This document shows positions 11,991-23,700 of a DNA stretch of 64,000 nucleotides, in pieces. The DNA lies in contig JAQJVL010000148.1 of assembly GCA_035578905.1 (NCBI GenBank), positions 806,001 through 870,000 on the forward strand. The letters are read 5' to 3'. The notes below the pieces were generated by a model. It made no database searches. It was not told the DNA's origin and worked only from the letters and a program-made list of their open reading frames with translations. The number at the start of each line of letters is the position of its first letter. Within the stretch, counting starts at the first letter, position 1. The stretch comes from Stictocephala bisonia. Lineage: Eukaryota > Arthropoda > Insecta > Hemiptera > Membracidae. Made by a program: the position numbers and the translations under genes.

Positions 11991-13450
11991 ATTGTATCAT
12001 ATAATAGAAACTGAAACCAAAAAACTGTAAACTCATTGTCAACCTTGCAAGTACGTCTACTCCAACAGACTGGGGAAACACTTAACTCGCATGACGACAT
12101 CGTGGTAAACCACAATACAAGTGCCATCGCCGCTGAATCGTGCTACCACAATTGACGTACGTAAAATTCCTCTTTAAGACAGCTTACTTCTCTGATATAT
12201 AATGAGGTTTTATCATTACCTAAAAATTTCTAAATGTCTAGTAGATTTTTACCATAATTGCACTTTGCCTTCTTATTTAATATGGAATTGAGCTATTGTA
12301 GGGTAAATGAAGCAAGTAATAAGTACACAAAGCATAAAAAACTCTAATGCTATATATTAGTGTATTATTGTAGACGAATGTGTTTTTAAGTATTAATTCG
12401 CTATAACGTGTTTTCTTGCCTTCTCTTTCGTCCAGATTATAAGAGAACAGAAGAACATGAATTCATTTCAGTATCATACCATTCAATTGTCTAGTCTTTA
12501 TAAGTTTAAAATTTATCTATTTATTTCTATATACATATATATATATATATTTATTTATTTATTTATGTTTACATGTCTATATCCATGGCACCAAGCATCT
12601 GGGAGCCAACCCAATCTGTGATGTAGAGCCTCGCTTGGTTCAAGGGCGCTAGATTTATTAGACCCACGCAACCTACACCTACTTATATCCCGCCGCGTGA
12701 AGGTGGCCATAGGCCAAAAGTATTACTCACTTTTGAGTCAATTCAGCTCTGAGATAATCGTAAGCTTTATGGCGATTTTACATTTTCGAAGTGGCTTTCC
12801 AATTGCGGTAATAATTTCTGCCTACCCGAAAGGGAGATTGATATTTTGGTATTTGACAACGGTTATACATATTGGACAAATAATCAACAAAGAGCTACTG
12901 TAGTGAATAAACAGCTTTTATTAACAGGTTATTTGTAATTGCTGTTTAAAATGTTTAAAATCAAGATTCTGAAAAGGAGCTGGCAAACTATTAAATATTC
13001 TTATCTTCATAAATCTGTGACTCTTAAAAACTGTACTAAATCTTAAATCTGGCCGTTTTAATTGAGTACAATGTCTAATTATATATGTATGCACTTTATT
13101 GCATAGCTTAAAATCCTCTATGTGGCTTTTTCGTGTGACAGATTGGCTTGAATAAATAAGCTAGACAGGGTTAGTATAGATTGCTCAATAAAATGAGGCT
13201 TACAACTCTCTTGTTTTTTCAAACTGTCATTTATCTGATAGTGCGCTTTTGGTAGCTCAAGACATCTTGTGCTCACAATGAGTTTCCCCATAGCATAATT
13301 CCTATAATAAATAACAGTGGACAAAGGAAAAATAGGCCATAGCCAAAGTATCTTGATCAACATTAAATGTAAGTTTGAACAAGAGATAGTATACCTTATT
13401 CAGCTTATTTTTATACAATACAACCTGGTAGGTATGTGAATGCCAATGTC
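11991..13450. other. No gene; TA/TTTA simple repeat
   Basis: Contains ATATATATATATTTATTTATTTATTT-like low-complexity DNA near 12527-12566. Short open stretches (e.g. 12697-12903 and 13118-13363) resemble no protein I know and are probably chance. Confidence 0.45.
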
Positions 13451-13676
13451 GGGCAGCCAGTGGCCGAGCGGTCTAAGGCGTCAGGACTTTGAGCTTGGGT
13501 GAGAGATAGCGCTGGTTCGAATCCGGCCTGGACTGAAAGATTTATCGGTAATATTCACCGTTTACTGTACTGGCTCGCCCCCTTACTCTGTCTGAATAAG
13601 TTCCTCGCTCAGACAATAGTCTATGAGGAATGGGCAGAGTAAGGCTAAGAAGGTGGATGGGCCTCTCCTTAAAAAA
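13451..13676 (+). mobile_element. tRNA-Leu-derived SINE copy
   Basis: The head has an A box TGGCCGAGCGG (13461-13471) and a B box GGTTCGAATCC (13514-13524) in a tRNA-Leu-like layout. It is followed by a body with CTGTACTGGCTCGCCCCCTT, ACTCTGTCTGA and AGACAATAGTCTATGAGG. A second copy, including the body, lies inverted at 54775-55008. The imperfect acceptor stem plus a shared downstream body argue for a SINE rather than a tRNA gene. Confidence 0.82.
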
Positions 13677-13689
13677 AGTTTGTCTTCAA

Positions 13690-14335
13690 GATAAATTTCC
13701 AGAAGCTTTACTGATTTTTCAAATTATTTAATTTGAGAGTAAATCATATTTAAATTTTAAGTCATTAGATAAACACCAGGAATTACCTTTCTCAACTACC
13801 GTCAATAATTTTCCTGCACAAGATCCAGTGAATCCCCCATCACAAACAAGGAAGTGTCATCTGCCGACACTTCCTTGTTTGTGTAACAAACAAAACAAAA
13901 GACCACTTGAGAAGGAATATTACGTGGTAAGTAATTTATCATCACAGTAAACAAGAGCGGCCCAAGAACAGAGCCCTGGGGCATACCACTGATCAGCATC
14001 AGACTCCTGGCCTCCCAGTATAACAACCCGAATTCTATTATTTAACTAAGCTTTTCAATAGACTTCACTCGTTGCCCTTAACTCCATACACATCTAATTT
14101 AGTCAATAAAATATCATGAGAAATAACATCAAAGTCCTTTAATTACGTCAAGCATTGTTAAAGATAAAATAAATTTATTCAAAACATCAAAAAAATTTAC
14201 GTCATTAACAGCATAAGTTGTATATGTACCAGCCATGAAACCATACTGAGCATTGCAGAAAAGATTGTTATTTACAAAGTGCAGATGAAGTTGCTTTTTG
14301 ATGTACACTTTGACTACTTTTGAGATAACCTTCTT
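13690..14335 (-). pseudogene. Non-LTR reverse transcriptase fragment
   Basis: On the minus strand: a stretch with VISKVVKVYIKKQLHLHF, then QYGFMAG, and a clear reverse transcriptase block GMPQGSVLGPLLFTVMIN followed by ADDTSLFVMGDS (the YADD catalytic box with its first residue disturbed). Frames are broken and both ends are missing. A small inverted duplication, ACAAACAAGGAAGTGTC and its complement around 13845-13885, lies just before the ADD box. Retrotransposon relic. Confidence 0.85.
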
Positions 14336-15505
14336 TATTTATTCACACTCTACGGGTTCGTTATTACAATAAGTAATATAATGATTGATCAACTTACGGA
14401 CCATCCCTAAGATACACTATATATTGAATATCCCGACTTGAAATTAGTGCGCTAAATGGCATTTGAGTGTATCTCTGACACGTTGTGTTGCCAAGACTAC
14501 TGCGTTTGACGTACGACGTCGACAGACAATAATAACTTGTTAAGTAGAATTCCGCTTGAAGAGGTATTTATAATTGTCATTTTTTTCAAACAATAATACA
14601 ACAATAATGCGATAAGAACAACTTATAAACAAGGCGAAACAAGAATGTAAAGATCACGATCATAATATTTTTATTCACACTGGAAATCGCAATATCAAAG
14701 AAATAGGTTATAAATTATGCATTAAAAGAACTGAAACGTGGCATCAATGCAAGACGTAAAGGCTCTAATTGCAGCTGGCTTGCATCGTCACGTCATTGGT
14801 CCTAGCATTCTGAAACTCCTCGTAGTTCCAGCACTTGCTGTAAGAGCGCTCTGAAGTCAAATCGGGACATTCATTAAATAACGTAAAGTGTTTGCCAGAC
14901 AACACGTAATCAGCCAATCTAAACTCAAGCCCTTTCAGTTACGCCAAGCTACGCAGCAACACTCTCGTAGGACTTAATGTTATATTAATGGTTTTATTAA
15001 ACTAGTCGTTTTATAATTACGTACAACTACACTAACACAATTAGAGACGCGAAGTTAATAACTTCCTCCCGGCAATAATGAGTATTCATTAGTTCCCGTA
15101 AATAACACATTAACACAAATGTTTTTAAATTTGTATTTACCTTTATAATATTGCTTTCATATCCACAAACAACTTGTTAACTCTTTCAAAATCATAAATT
15201 GTAAAGGGAGACATGTTTGGACCGATTTAACAAAATATTTCATGTTTGAATTTAATCTACAAAAATCTAATAAATTACTGTTTTTAGTTTATCGATACCG
15301 ATATATCACTTGTCTATTGACACACGCATAGCAATAGATAAGATGAAAGCATAAAAACTGTAAAACAACTAAAAGAATTATGTTAGATCTCCTTCAGCAT
15401 TATATGCAAGTAGCTCTAACAAACATGAATGAGAAAAAGTGTGTACCATATATAAAGGCCAAACTCTGGCTAACAACATTAATTTTTTATAACATAAATA
15501 ATATA
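14336..15505. other. No gene seen
   Basis: No coding signature or repeat recognised in this ~1.2-kb stretch. Confidence 0.45.
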
Positions 15506-16131
15506 AAGCCTCAGAGAGGTTAGCCATAGTTTGGAACAGTCTCAGCGAAGAGAGCTGACAGGATATAATATCCTTTGTTTGGAGCAGTCTCGGAGAAGTT
15601 TAGACTCACAGAGGTTACTCTAAGTATAGAACAACCTGAAAGTAGACAGAGACTCACAGAGGGCACCCTTTGTTTGAAAGTGAACCATAAGGCTGCCCTC
15701 ACTTTGAAGCAGCCTCAGACGAAACAGCCTAAAGGAGGTTACTCTCAATTTGGAACAATCTCAGCTAAGTCTCGGAGAATATATAAGACTCACAGAGGTT
15801 ACACTTAGTTTGAAACTGGCTTAAGGAACAGAGTCTAACAAAGGATACCCTCAACTTTGAACAATCTCAAAGTAGACATAGTCGCACAGACTTTTCTTTT
15901 AATTTGGAACAACCTTAATGTGAGACATAGCCTCACAGAATTTACTCTCAGATTTTAACAGACTAAGGGAAGTTATCCTAACATAGGATACCCTCAGCTT
16001 TGAACAGTCTCAGAGAAGACAGTCTTAATAGAGGTTACTTTCAGTTTGGAACTGCCTCATAGAAGACAGCATAGCAGAGATTATCTTCAGTTTGTAACTG
16101 CCTAAATAAATAAATGAAAAAAACAGATCTT
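15506..16131 (+). repeat. Degenerate part of 48-bp tandem array
   Basis: Diverged units containing AGTTTGGAACAGTCTCAG and ACTCACAGAGGTTACTCT, related to the better conserved array after 16425. Open frames here come from the repeat and are not genes. Confidence 0.75.
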
Positions 16132-16414
16132 TACTTTTGTATCGTAATTATGGTTAGGTTAGGTGGCTACTTCAGTTTATCGAAAACTGGTAAATCCAAT
16201 GAATGACTTACCGCCGAATGCGCTCTCTGTGTATAAGTTCTTGGAAAGCGAAAGGATAAGGCCAGTGATATCGGATTCCTAGCGGATAAGTAACATCACA
16301 GTGATCGTAAAATGATAGGGGAACAGTTTTTAGAGCAGTGGAGTATTTACCAAACTGTAGTGAATAAACGGTAACAATTAAAAAGTACTGGTTGTGAATT
16401 AACGGAAAAGATAC
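16132..16414 (+). mobile_element. MITE family M1, copy 2
   Basis: Core blocks GGTTAGGTTAGGTGGCTACT and GATATCGGATTCCTAGCGGA and the right end GAATTAACGGAAAAGAT match the copy at 1013. The left inverted repeat is lost. It splits the tandem array into two parts and is followed by an A-run. Confidence 0.75.
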
Positions 16415-16424
16415 AAAAAAAAAA

Positions 16425-17310
16425 AAAAAAACTCTTCCAGAGGTTACTTACTCTCACTTTGGGACAGCCTCAGAGACAACTAAGCCTCATAAAGGGAAAA
16501 CAGGCTCACAGTAGTTACTATTAGTTTGGAATAGCTTCAGAGAAGACATAGCGTCCAAGAGGTCACCCTCAGTTTGGAACAGCCGCAGAGAAGACATAAC
16601 GTTCAAGAGGGCACGCTTTGTGTGCGACAGCCTCAGAGAATATGTATAGCGTCTAAGAGGTCGCTCTCAGTTTGGAACAAACTCAGAGAAAACATGGCGT
16701 CCAAGAGGCCCTCAGTTTGGAACAGCCTCAGAGAAGAAATAGCGTCCAAGAGGCCACCCTGTTTGGAACAGCCTCAAAGAAGACATAGCGTCCAAGAGGC
16801 CACGCATTGATTGCGACAGCCTCAGATAAGATATAGCGTCGAAGAGGAAACCCTGTTTTGAACAACCTCAGAGAAGACATAGCGTCAAAGAGGCCACGCT
16901 GTGTTTACAACAGCCTCAGAGAAGATATAGCGTCCAAGAGGTCGCCCTCAGTTTGTAATAACCTCAGAAAATACATATCGTCCAAGAGGCTACCCTCAGT
17001 TTGGAACAGCCTGAGAGAAGAAATAGCGTCTAAGAGGCCACACTTTGTTTGCAAAAGTCTCAGATAAGATATATCGTCCAAGAGTTAACCCTGTTTGGAA
17101 CAGCCTCAAAGAAGACAGCGTCAAAGAGGCCACACTTTGATTGCGACAGCCTCAGAGAAGATATAGCGTCCAAGAGGCCATCCTCAGTTTTGAACAACCT
17201 CAGAAAAGACATAGCGTCCAAGAGGCCACGATTTGTTTACAACAGCCTCATATAATATATAGCGTCCAAGAGGCCACCCTCAGTTAGGAACAGCCTCAGA
17301 GAAGACAACC
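16425..17310 (+). repeat. 48-bp tandem array
   Basis: Unit: GCCTCAGAGAAGACATAGCG + TCCAAGAGGCCACCCTCAGT + TTGGAACA (48 bp), about 18 copies with small length changes. Because 48 is a multiple of three, the array keeps frames open and yields repetitive peptides (e.g. LREDIASKRP). I see no reason to think these are translated. Confidence 0.9.
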
Positions 17311-17711
17311 TGTATAATATATTAATAAAAAAATTGACAACATTAGGATATATCTTAAATGAAACATTTTTAGTTATAATACATTGAAATATTGGAATGA
17401 TACGAAATGAAACCATTGTGTTATTGACCTAAAAAAGATTCAACTTCACAACTTATTGCAGCAGAATATGTTTGTCTTTAATTACAAAATTACTTGTAAA
17501 AATAAACTATAAGTGGTCGTTAAAATAATCAATACTTCTATAAGTGCAGTCTCTTATTGCATTATTTTTTTCTTTACAAATATTACGGTGGAAAGTTTGA
17601 TAAATACTAACCGACATATTCCTTTGGATGAGTGGTAGCTATTAGGGGTGAGGGTGAAGGCCAGGCTGGGCTACGTCGGACAGCAGTTGCCGTCTATAGT
17701 AGTCTGTCGCC

Positions 17712-17775
17712 ATGATTGTCCGGTGGACGGTTCTTCTCGCTGTTCTCTCTGTCGCTCACGCCGACCCCTCAACAG
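17712..17775 (+). CDS. NRF-type gene exon 1: start codon and signal peptide
   Basis: Starts at ATG 17712 and reads [21 protein letters not shown]. This is a classic signal peptide: a short basic n-region, a hydrophobic core and an AHA-type cleavage site just before DPST. The exon ends at a GT donor (17776) after one base of a codon, which matches exon 2, where the remaining two bases make Asp. No in-frame ATG upstream is needed. The preceding ~70 bases are GC-richer and could be 5' UTR, but no core promoter motif is clear. Confidence 0.8.
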
Positions 17776-20700
17776 GTACATCACCCCAGTAGAGTCAAAC
17801 TTGTTTCAAGATGTATACGTACTATATTTAAAGTAATTGGTTGTAGTTAAAATAATTTTTAACGTTTTTATTGTATTCTGTCCTTCTACGAGAAATGATT
17901 ATTATTTTGTTGTAGTTGAATTTTTATGATGACATTTTACTCTACAATTTGCTATCAACACTTATTTTTTTAATACAAATTAATTGTTTATGAATTTTAC
18001 CTAAATAAATTTATTAATATTTATAATAATTTTATAAACCCTTTATAATCTTGATTTAAAAAATATATGTTATGCTTAAAATGGTCAAATCTTTCTTTTA
18101 TAACGTAATTCAGTAAACATCTGTGGAAAAACTCCTTTCACCTTAAAAAGATAACTGTGGGAATGTCATAATTGTTTTGTTAATTTAAATCAAGGCCACT
18201 TTTGTTCGTAAAATAGATTAAATGTATTGACTTTAAGAAAATTAACTATATCAGTCAGAAAAAAATATTACTGAAAGGTTTAAACACTTTTATATATTAG
18301 TACATAGTAAAAATGTAACAAAATGAGTCGTAATAAAAATATTACAGTTCTATTGTCACGGAAGATCTGCGTTCCACAGTTGGGTTTAGCAGATCTTTAT
18401 AAGAAAACATACTTTCTATAACTGAGAACATTTTGATAAGAAAATAAGTAGTTAAAAATTAAAATGGCCATGAAAAGAAACATATTCTTAAATTTCTCTC
18501 TTTGAATCTTTCTTTGAATTTCCTTAATGGATTGTGTTCAGAATGCGATTATGTTGCTTTATGGAACTTATATTGATATTATAATCCCGTTAATTAATTT
18601 ATCGTCAATATAAAGTTTATTACGTTTGTTATTAAATTTAAAAACATAAGTAGAGGTAGTGTATTCTAAATAAATAAGCTCGTTATTCGTATATTTCTGG
18701 ATAGTCTGGTTGGATGACCGCGATACTCTTCTTTGCTTATCAATGTAGTCAGCACTATTGGCGAGGTGCTGGACAAAGTGTTGTGGATGATATTAAGATG
18801 CTGTGTAGAGAAGAGAACTGAGTGTTAGGTTTGTAAGTTACCTGCAAATCAGACCAACACTACGTGGTTCGGATTCCACGTAAAGCTATCCTGGCTATTG
18901 AGCCATTACTAAACACCTATTTCTGAGGATCAGTCGACCTTAGTAACAATGACCACACTCGTACATTTACACCCCTCATACTCATTCGCCTCTTATATTC
19001 GCCCATATCTCGACGCTAATCTATCTCTGCAGTCAACCAGCACTCTTACATCCGCCTGTTACCTATATTGGTGACTGGTTCTCTGTCGCTACGTCACCAT
19101 TCAGGGAACTATTAGTTGGCCTATCTTTGACGGGAAATTGAAACAAACAACATGCTACAAGGAGCACAATATCAACTTTAATAAAGCAATAAAAACAAAC
19201 AACATACTACAAGGAGCACAATATCCGGTTTAATAAAGCAATAAAAAAGAACAAAGAAATTGATTTAGTTTATTATTTAAATATTTAATTAAATAAAGAC
19301 TTAATGGCTTTAAAAAAGTATCTACCTAAAAATCGCTTTTTGAGAAATGACTTACTGTTACTGCGCGTAATGCCACTATGATATTTCTTTGTATACATAA
19401 ACGAATTAATATATTATTATATTTATATCTCGTTTGTAGTGTGTTTTATTATTCCAGGAAACGAATAATAAAAGCACGATAAAATAAATAAATTAGAATA
19501 TTTTTTTGGAATATCACAAACATATCTCATATTAATAGTTATATTTATAGATTGAGAATCTAATATAAACATTTATTTTATGTTATATAATTGAAGTATT
19601 TATTAATAAGACCATGCCTGATGACATTTTAAATCTATTATTGTAGGAAGGTGAAGTTTGGGTGGTTTTTATCACATACAAATATTCTTTGCCGTGATTA
19701 TAAGTCATTGTTAATAATTTCAGTTCATTTCACACTATAAGGCATTATTAATAAAATTAAAATATTACCTTAAAAAACCAGCAGTACTTAATAAAAAAAT
19801 GCTTATTATTTTATATAGCAGGTAAAGTAAGAACAGTTTTAAAACTATCTCTATAAGTAAATTTACTTCGTTCATCAATAAGTAAAATTAATAATATGAA
19901 TCCAAAATTGTTAAATTATACTGTTTTTCAAACTCTTAAAAGTATGGAAATGTTTTAAAGGTGAAAAAAGGGTGAATGATTTCATAGAAAAATTTTTTTT
20001 TCAAGTTTATTTGTAACTTATATATTTTACACCAAATTTTAAAAAATCATTAAAAATCACATTTTTCTCATATATGATCAAATTTTTTAGTTAGAATTTA
20101 TCTTATTATTTGCTGCGGTTTTTACAATTTCTTTGTTTATATTAGCTTTATAGTAAATTATTTCTGTGATAACAGTAAGCGGGCAACAGGGCGACGCAGA
20201 AAACTAGTTCAAGACATTTGTGGCGTTCTAATTTATTGTCGACTAGAAATATCAAAAATGTTTAGTAAGTATTTTATTAGTGAATTTTTGTTATCTATCA
20301 CAGTTCAAATTACAATTTGACCACCACATTATAAGCTTACTTCTGTTACTTTCCGTAGTCTTAATATACAAAAGTAAAAATAAATAAAATGGTGAATACG
20401 GAAAATAGAAGTCCCACCACGTTTCCGTGATTTTCGTAACCAGTCTATACTAACTCCAAAAACACTTTTGGGCACCATAGACATTTTTACGTGGAATTTG
20501 TAAAATTCTTTTAAAAAAACAATGAAAAAGGGTTCACAACAAAACAATGTACATTACATGAATTTTTGTATTTTCACCTAAACTAAAATATGACTTCAAT
20601 TTATTAGTCATACGACGAATAGTAATTACTATATTTTAAAAATGGGTTACGTTAAATTAGGTTAGTGTTTGTTGACTATGAATTGCCAACCAATTAACTT

Positions 20701-23700
20701 AATTTATTCATGATTAGCCTTCTGGAATTAGAATTTGAATTAATAGGTTACGTACCTTAATGTCTTCAATTCCTATTATAGTAATATAGTTTACTATAGT
20801 TTTGACTATAAAATAGTCATTTTCAAAACTTAAGAACGTTAATTAAATCTTCATAAAAACGATGTCTTCAAAGATAAATATTAAAACACAATTAGTAACA
20901 TAAACGAAATTGTACTGTATATATAAAACATTGTTTATCAGCTGGTACTTCTATATTTATAATATAATCAAAAATAAGAATTGAAATAAACATAAGCAAT
21001 GATAAGAGTAATATAACTTTTGCACAAACTGTGACTTTAACAATATATAAAAATATTTACAGTATTTACATGGTGTCTTCTTCTTTACCTCTTCTTTCTA
21101 ATCTACCTTCTTCTTTTACCTCTTCCATCGTCAGATTCTGAGTCGCTATCCTCAGGTTCTGAGAAAGATGGGTCCCTCCTCCTTTTGTTGGTTGATGCAT
21201 ATATTTCCTGTATCCTTTCAATTGTCTCTCCAGGTAAGAGTCCGAGCTACTGCAGCTCTCTCAACTGTTCATTGCTGATCACCGAAATTTGTTTCATCCC
21301 TTTTAGCATTTTCTTTAGTTGTGATGGATGAAGTGATGACGTTATTGATTGTGACCATGTAAAGTTTTTCATGGTTGCCACGTTGCGTGACGCCACTTTC
21401 AACAATGTGTAAAGGTTAGGAAAATGGACGATGGAGAGTTTTGCAGGAACCAGATCCAGTATATTGGCATAAGGGAACAATACACCCATTTTACTGCGTA
21501 GCTTTGTCAACTCACGTTTAAGACGTATGGCCTCATCGGCAATTGAGGCGCATCCAAGCGGCATCACATTTTCATTTATAAGCCGTTCCATGGATGTGAT
21601 TGTGTACATGCCATGAAGATTCCAAACCATTTTGATTTGGTCCAGTACGGCCTTTGTGGTTGAGTCTTGCGGGTGCTCACCACTAATGAGGACTTTTAAA
21701 ATGAACCCAACATATATATCTCGGAGTTTCTTATTGGCTGCAACTTCATCGCTAAAGCGGGTAATGAGCTCCCTACAAGCAGGCCCTGCAAGACCTGTAT
21801 CTAGCTTGCTCGTCATATTTATACCTGCTAAGGTTGCTTTCCACCTCTTTGTCAAATACTCATAATTCTCCCCTTTAGGAAGAATGGGTTTCGCCAACAC
21901 CATAACAGAGGACATTCCAACAAAAAAGCACATTTGTGGGCCCTTGTCTATAGGTTCCTCGGTTACTGTTCCTTCATGGTTCTGCTCCTCAGTTGCTGTT
22001 TCCTTTGGATTGTGCCTCCATACCTTGTTATATGTCCCTACTGGATGTATTTGAAGGAGGGAACAAATGGACGCATAGCAGACCTATGATGCTGTGTTAT
22101 GTTTGTGAGATCCAATGATGCAGTGAACTGGATCCTGTATCAACACATCTAGTTTGTAATTTGTGTCAGAAGGGTTGCCCAGTGACTGTACTACACCTCC
22201 ATCTATCTGGATGTTAGAAAATTGACTTTGCCAGATGTCTTCTGGAACTCCGTAGTTCTGTGGTGGTTGTCTACTCATGTTGAAAAGAAAAAGCACTCTA
22301 ACTAATTTGTAACGATTTGTTTGGATTCCTTCTGATTAAGTATTTTTAAAATTAAATTAAAATTAAAACATTAAGTACCAGCTGATAAACAATGTTTTAT
22401 ATATACAGTACAATTTCGTTTAAATGTTACTAATTGTGTTTTAATATTTTATTTTTTGAAGACATCGTTTTTATGAAGATTTACCGTTCTTAAGTTTTGA
22501 AAATGACTATTTTATAGTCGAAACTATAGTAAACTATATTACTATAATAGGAATTGAAGACATTAAGGTACGTAACCTATTAATTCAATTAACTTAACTT
22601 AACCTATCCAATTCTAACTTAACCCAAACAATTTTTGGTTAAATAATTCATCTATTATTCCTCCTGAATAATATGATGTCATATTAGTGCTCAGGAGAAA
22701 AAACTGCATAAGAATAATGTTATATTCCTAGTTTTTGTGTATAAATATTTTTCTTTTTTCAATTTTTTGTCGAAAATCTGTGTTTCCGCCGAAAAATGTC
22801 TATGGATTTGTATTCATGGGGTTTTTTGACTAATTAAAAATTGTGCGGTACCACTATATTCCAAAATTACAAATTTAATACATCTGAATTACGTAATAAG
22901 TTATGAACTTTTATCGTTGTTTCATAGGGTTCTTGTAAATTATGATTATGACGAATTTATCAACCAGCCATACATTTTTGTTAACGCATTATATTTAATG
23001 CATATACAATACAGGAATCGTTTCCAAACATCTTTGTTGTCATTGCACATTATGGCGGTGTATTATATTACGTATAATATTACCATGTACAGTTTCGATG
23101 TTTTTAACATTCAAAAATCTCACTATGCTAAAATTTATGAACTAAGGAGTTCTTGTCATAATCAGTTATTATTAACTGCCTTAACCTAGAAAAAATACCT
23201 AAGAGCTAGTTATTTCGTCTCAATGTAAAAAGCTTAAACAACTGCATCGTTTGAAAGCACACGACATCAAGGATTGTTTTGATCGCAGAATATTTAAAGG
23301 AGAATTCATAAGACATTTAAAATAAAGTGAGTTCGTATCTGTACACTGCTTGATATTGTATAATCAGAGAAAAAAAACAATTTTGTTTAAAATTAACACT
23401 TCAATAAGAAATCAAACAAACCACAGTGAAAGTGAGTTAGATAAGTTAAAAGTTGAACGACCGCTTTCCTAGTCGGCAGTAAGTGAGCTACATCCGACCT
23501 CCGCCAGATACTCTTACTCAAGGCCATGTTTACACACTGACCCATTCCAGGTTTCTTTCGACATTGGCCTTATCCAAACTTTGTTGTTCTTGATCGATTT
23601 AACAGCGCATTAGGTGAGCTACATCCTATGTCAGCCAGATACTCTTACCCAAGGCCATGTTTACACACTGTAACATTCCGGGTTTCTTTCGACATTGGCT

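Larger units (their letters stand above)
20392..22875. mobile_element. M3-like element carrying a virus-like gene
   Basis: Outer ends (GTCCCACCAC...CATAGACATTTTT from ~20412; AAAAATGTCTATGGATTTG...GGTACCAC to ~22850) are diverged inverted repeats. They resemble the ends of the smaller element at 61075-61655 and of the element interrupted by pogo at 6.6-11.3 kb. Inside sits a second, near-identical inverted repeat pair (20737-20950 and 22373-22586) enclosing a nucleoprotein-like pseudogene. Exact ends and target duplication could not be fixed by eye. Confidence 0.55.

Noticed and set aside
13451..13540. Possible tRNA-Leu gene
   Set aside because: The acceptor stem is imperfect and a second copy at 54.8-55.0 kb shares the non-tRNA downstream body, so it is a SINE.
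16574..17255. Repetitive peptides (LREDIASKRP type) as a repeat-protein gene
   Set aside because: They are a by-product of a 48-bp tandem array with frequent small indels; no start, splice or codon pattern supports translation.
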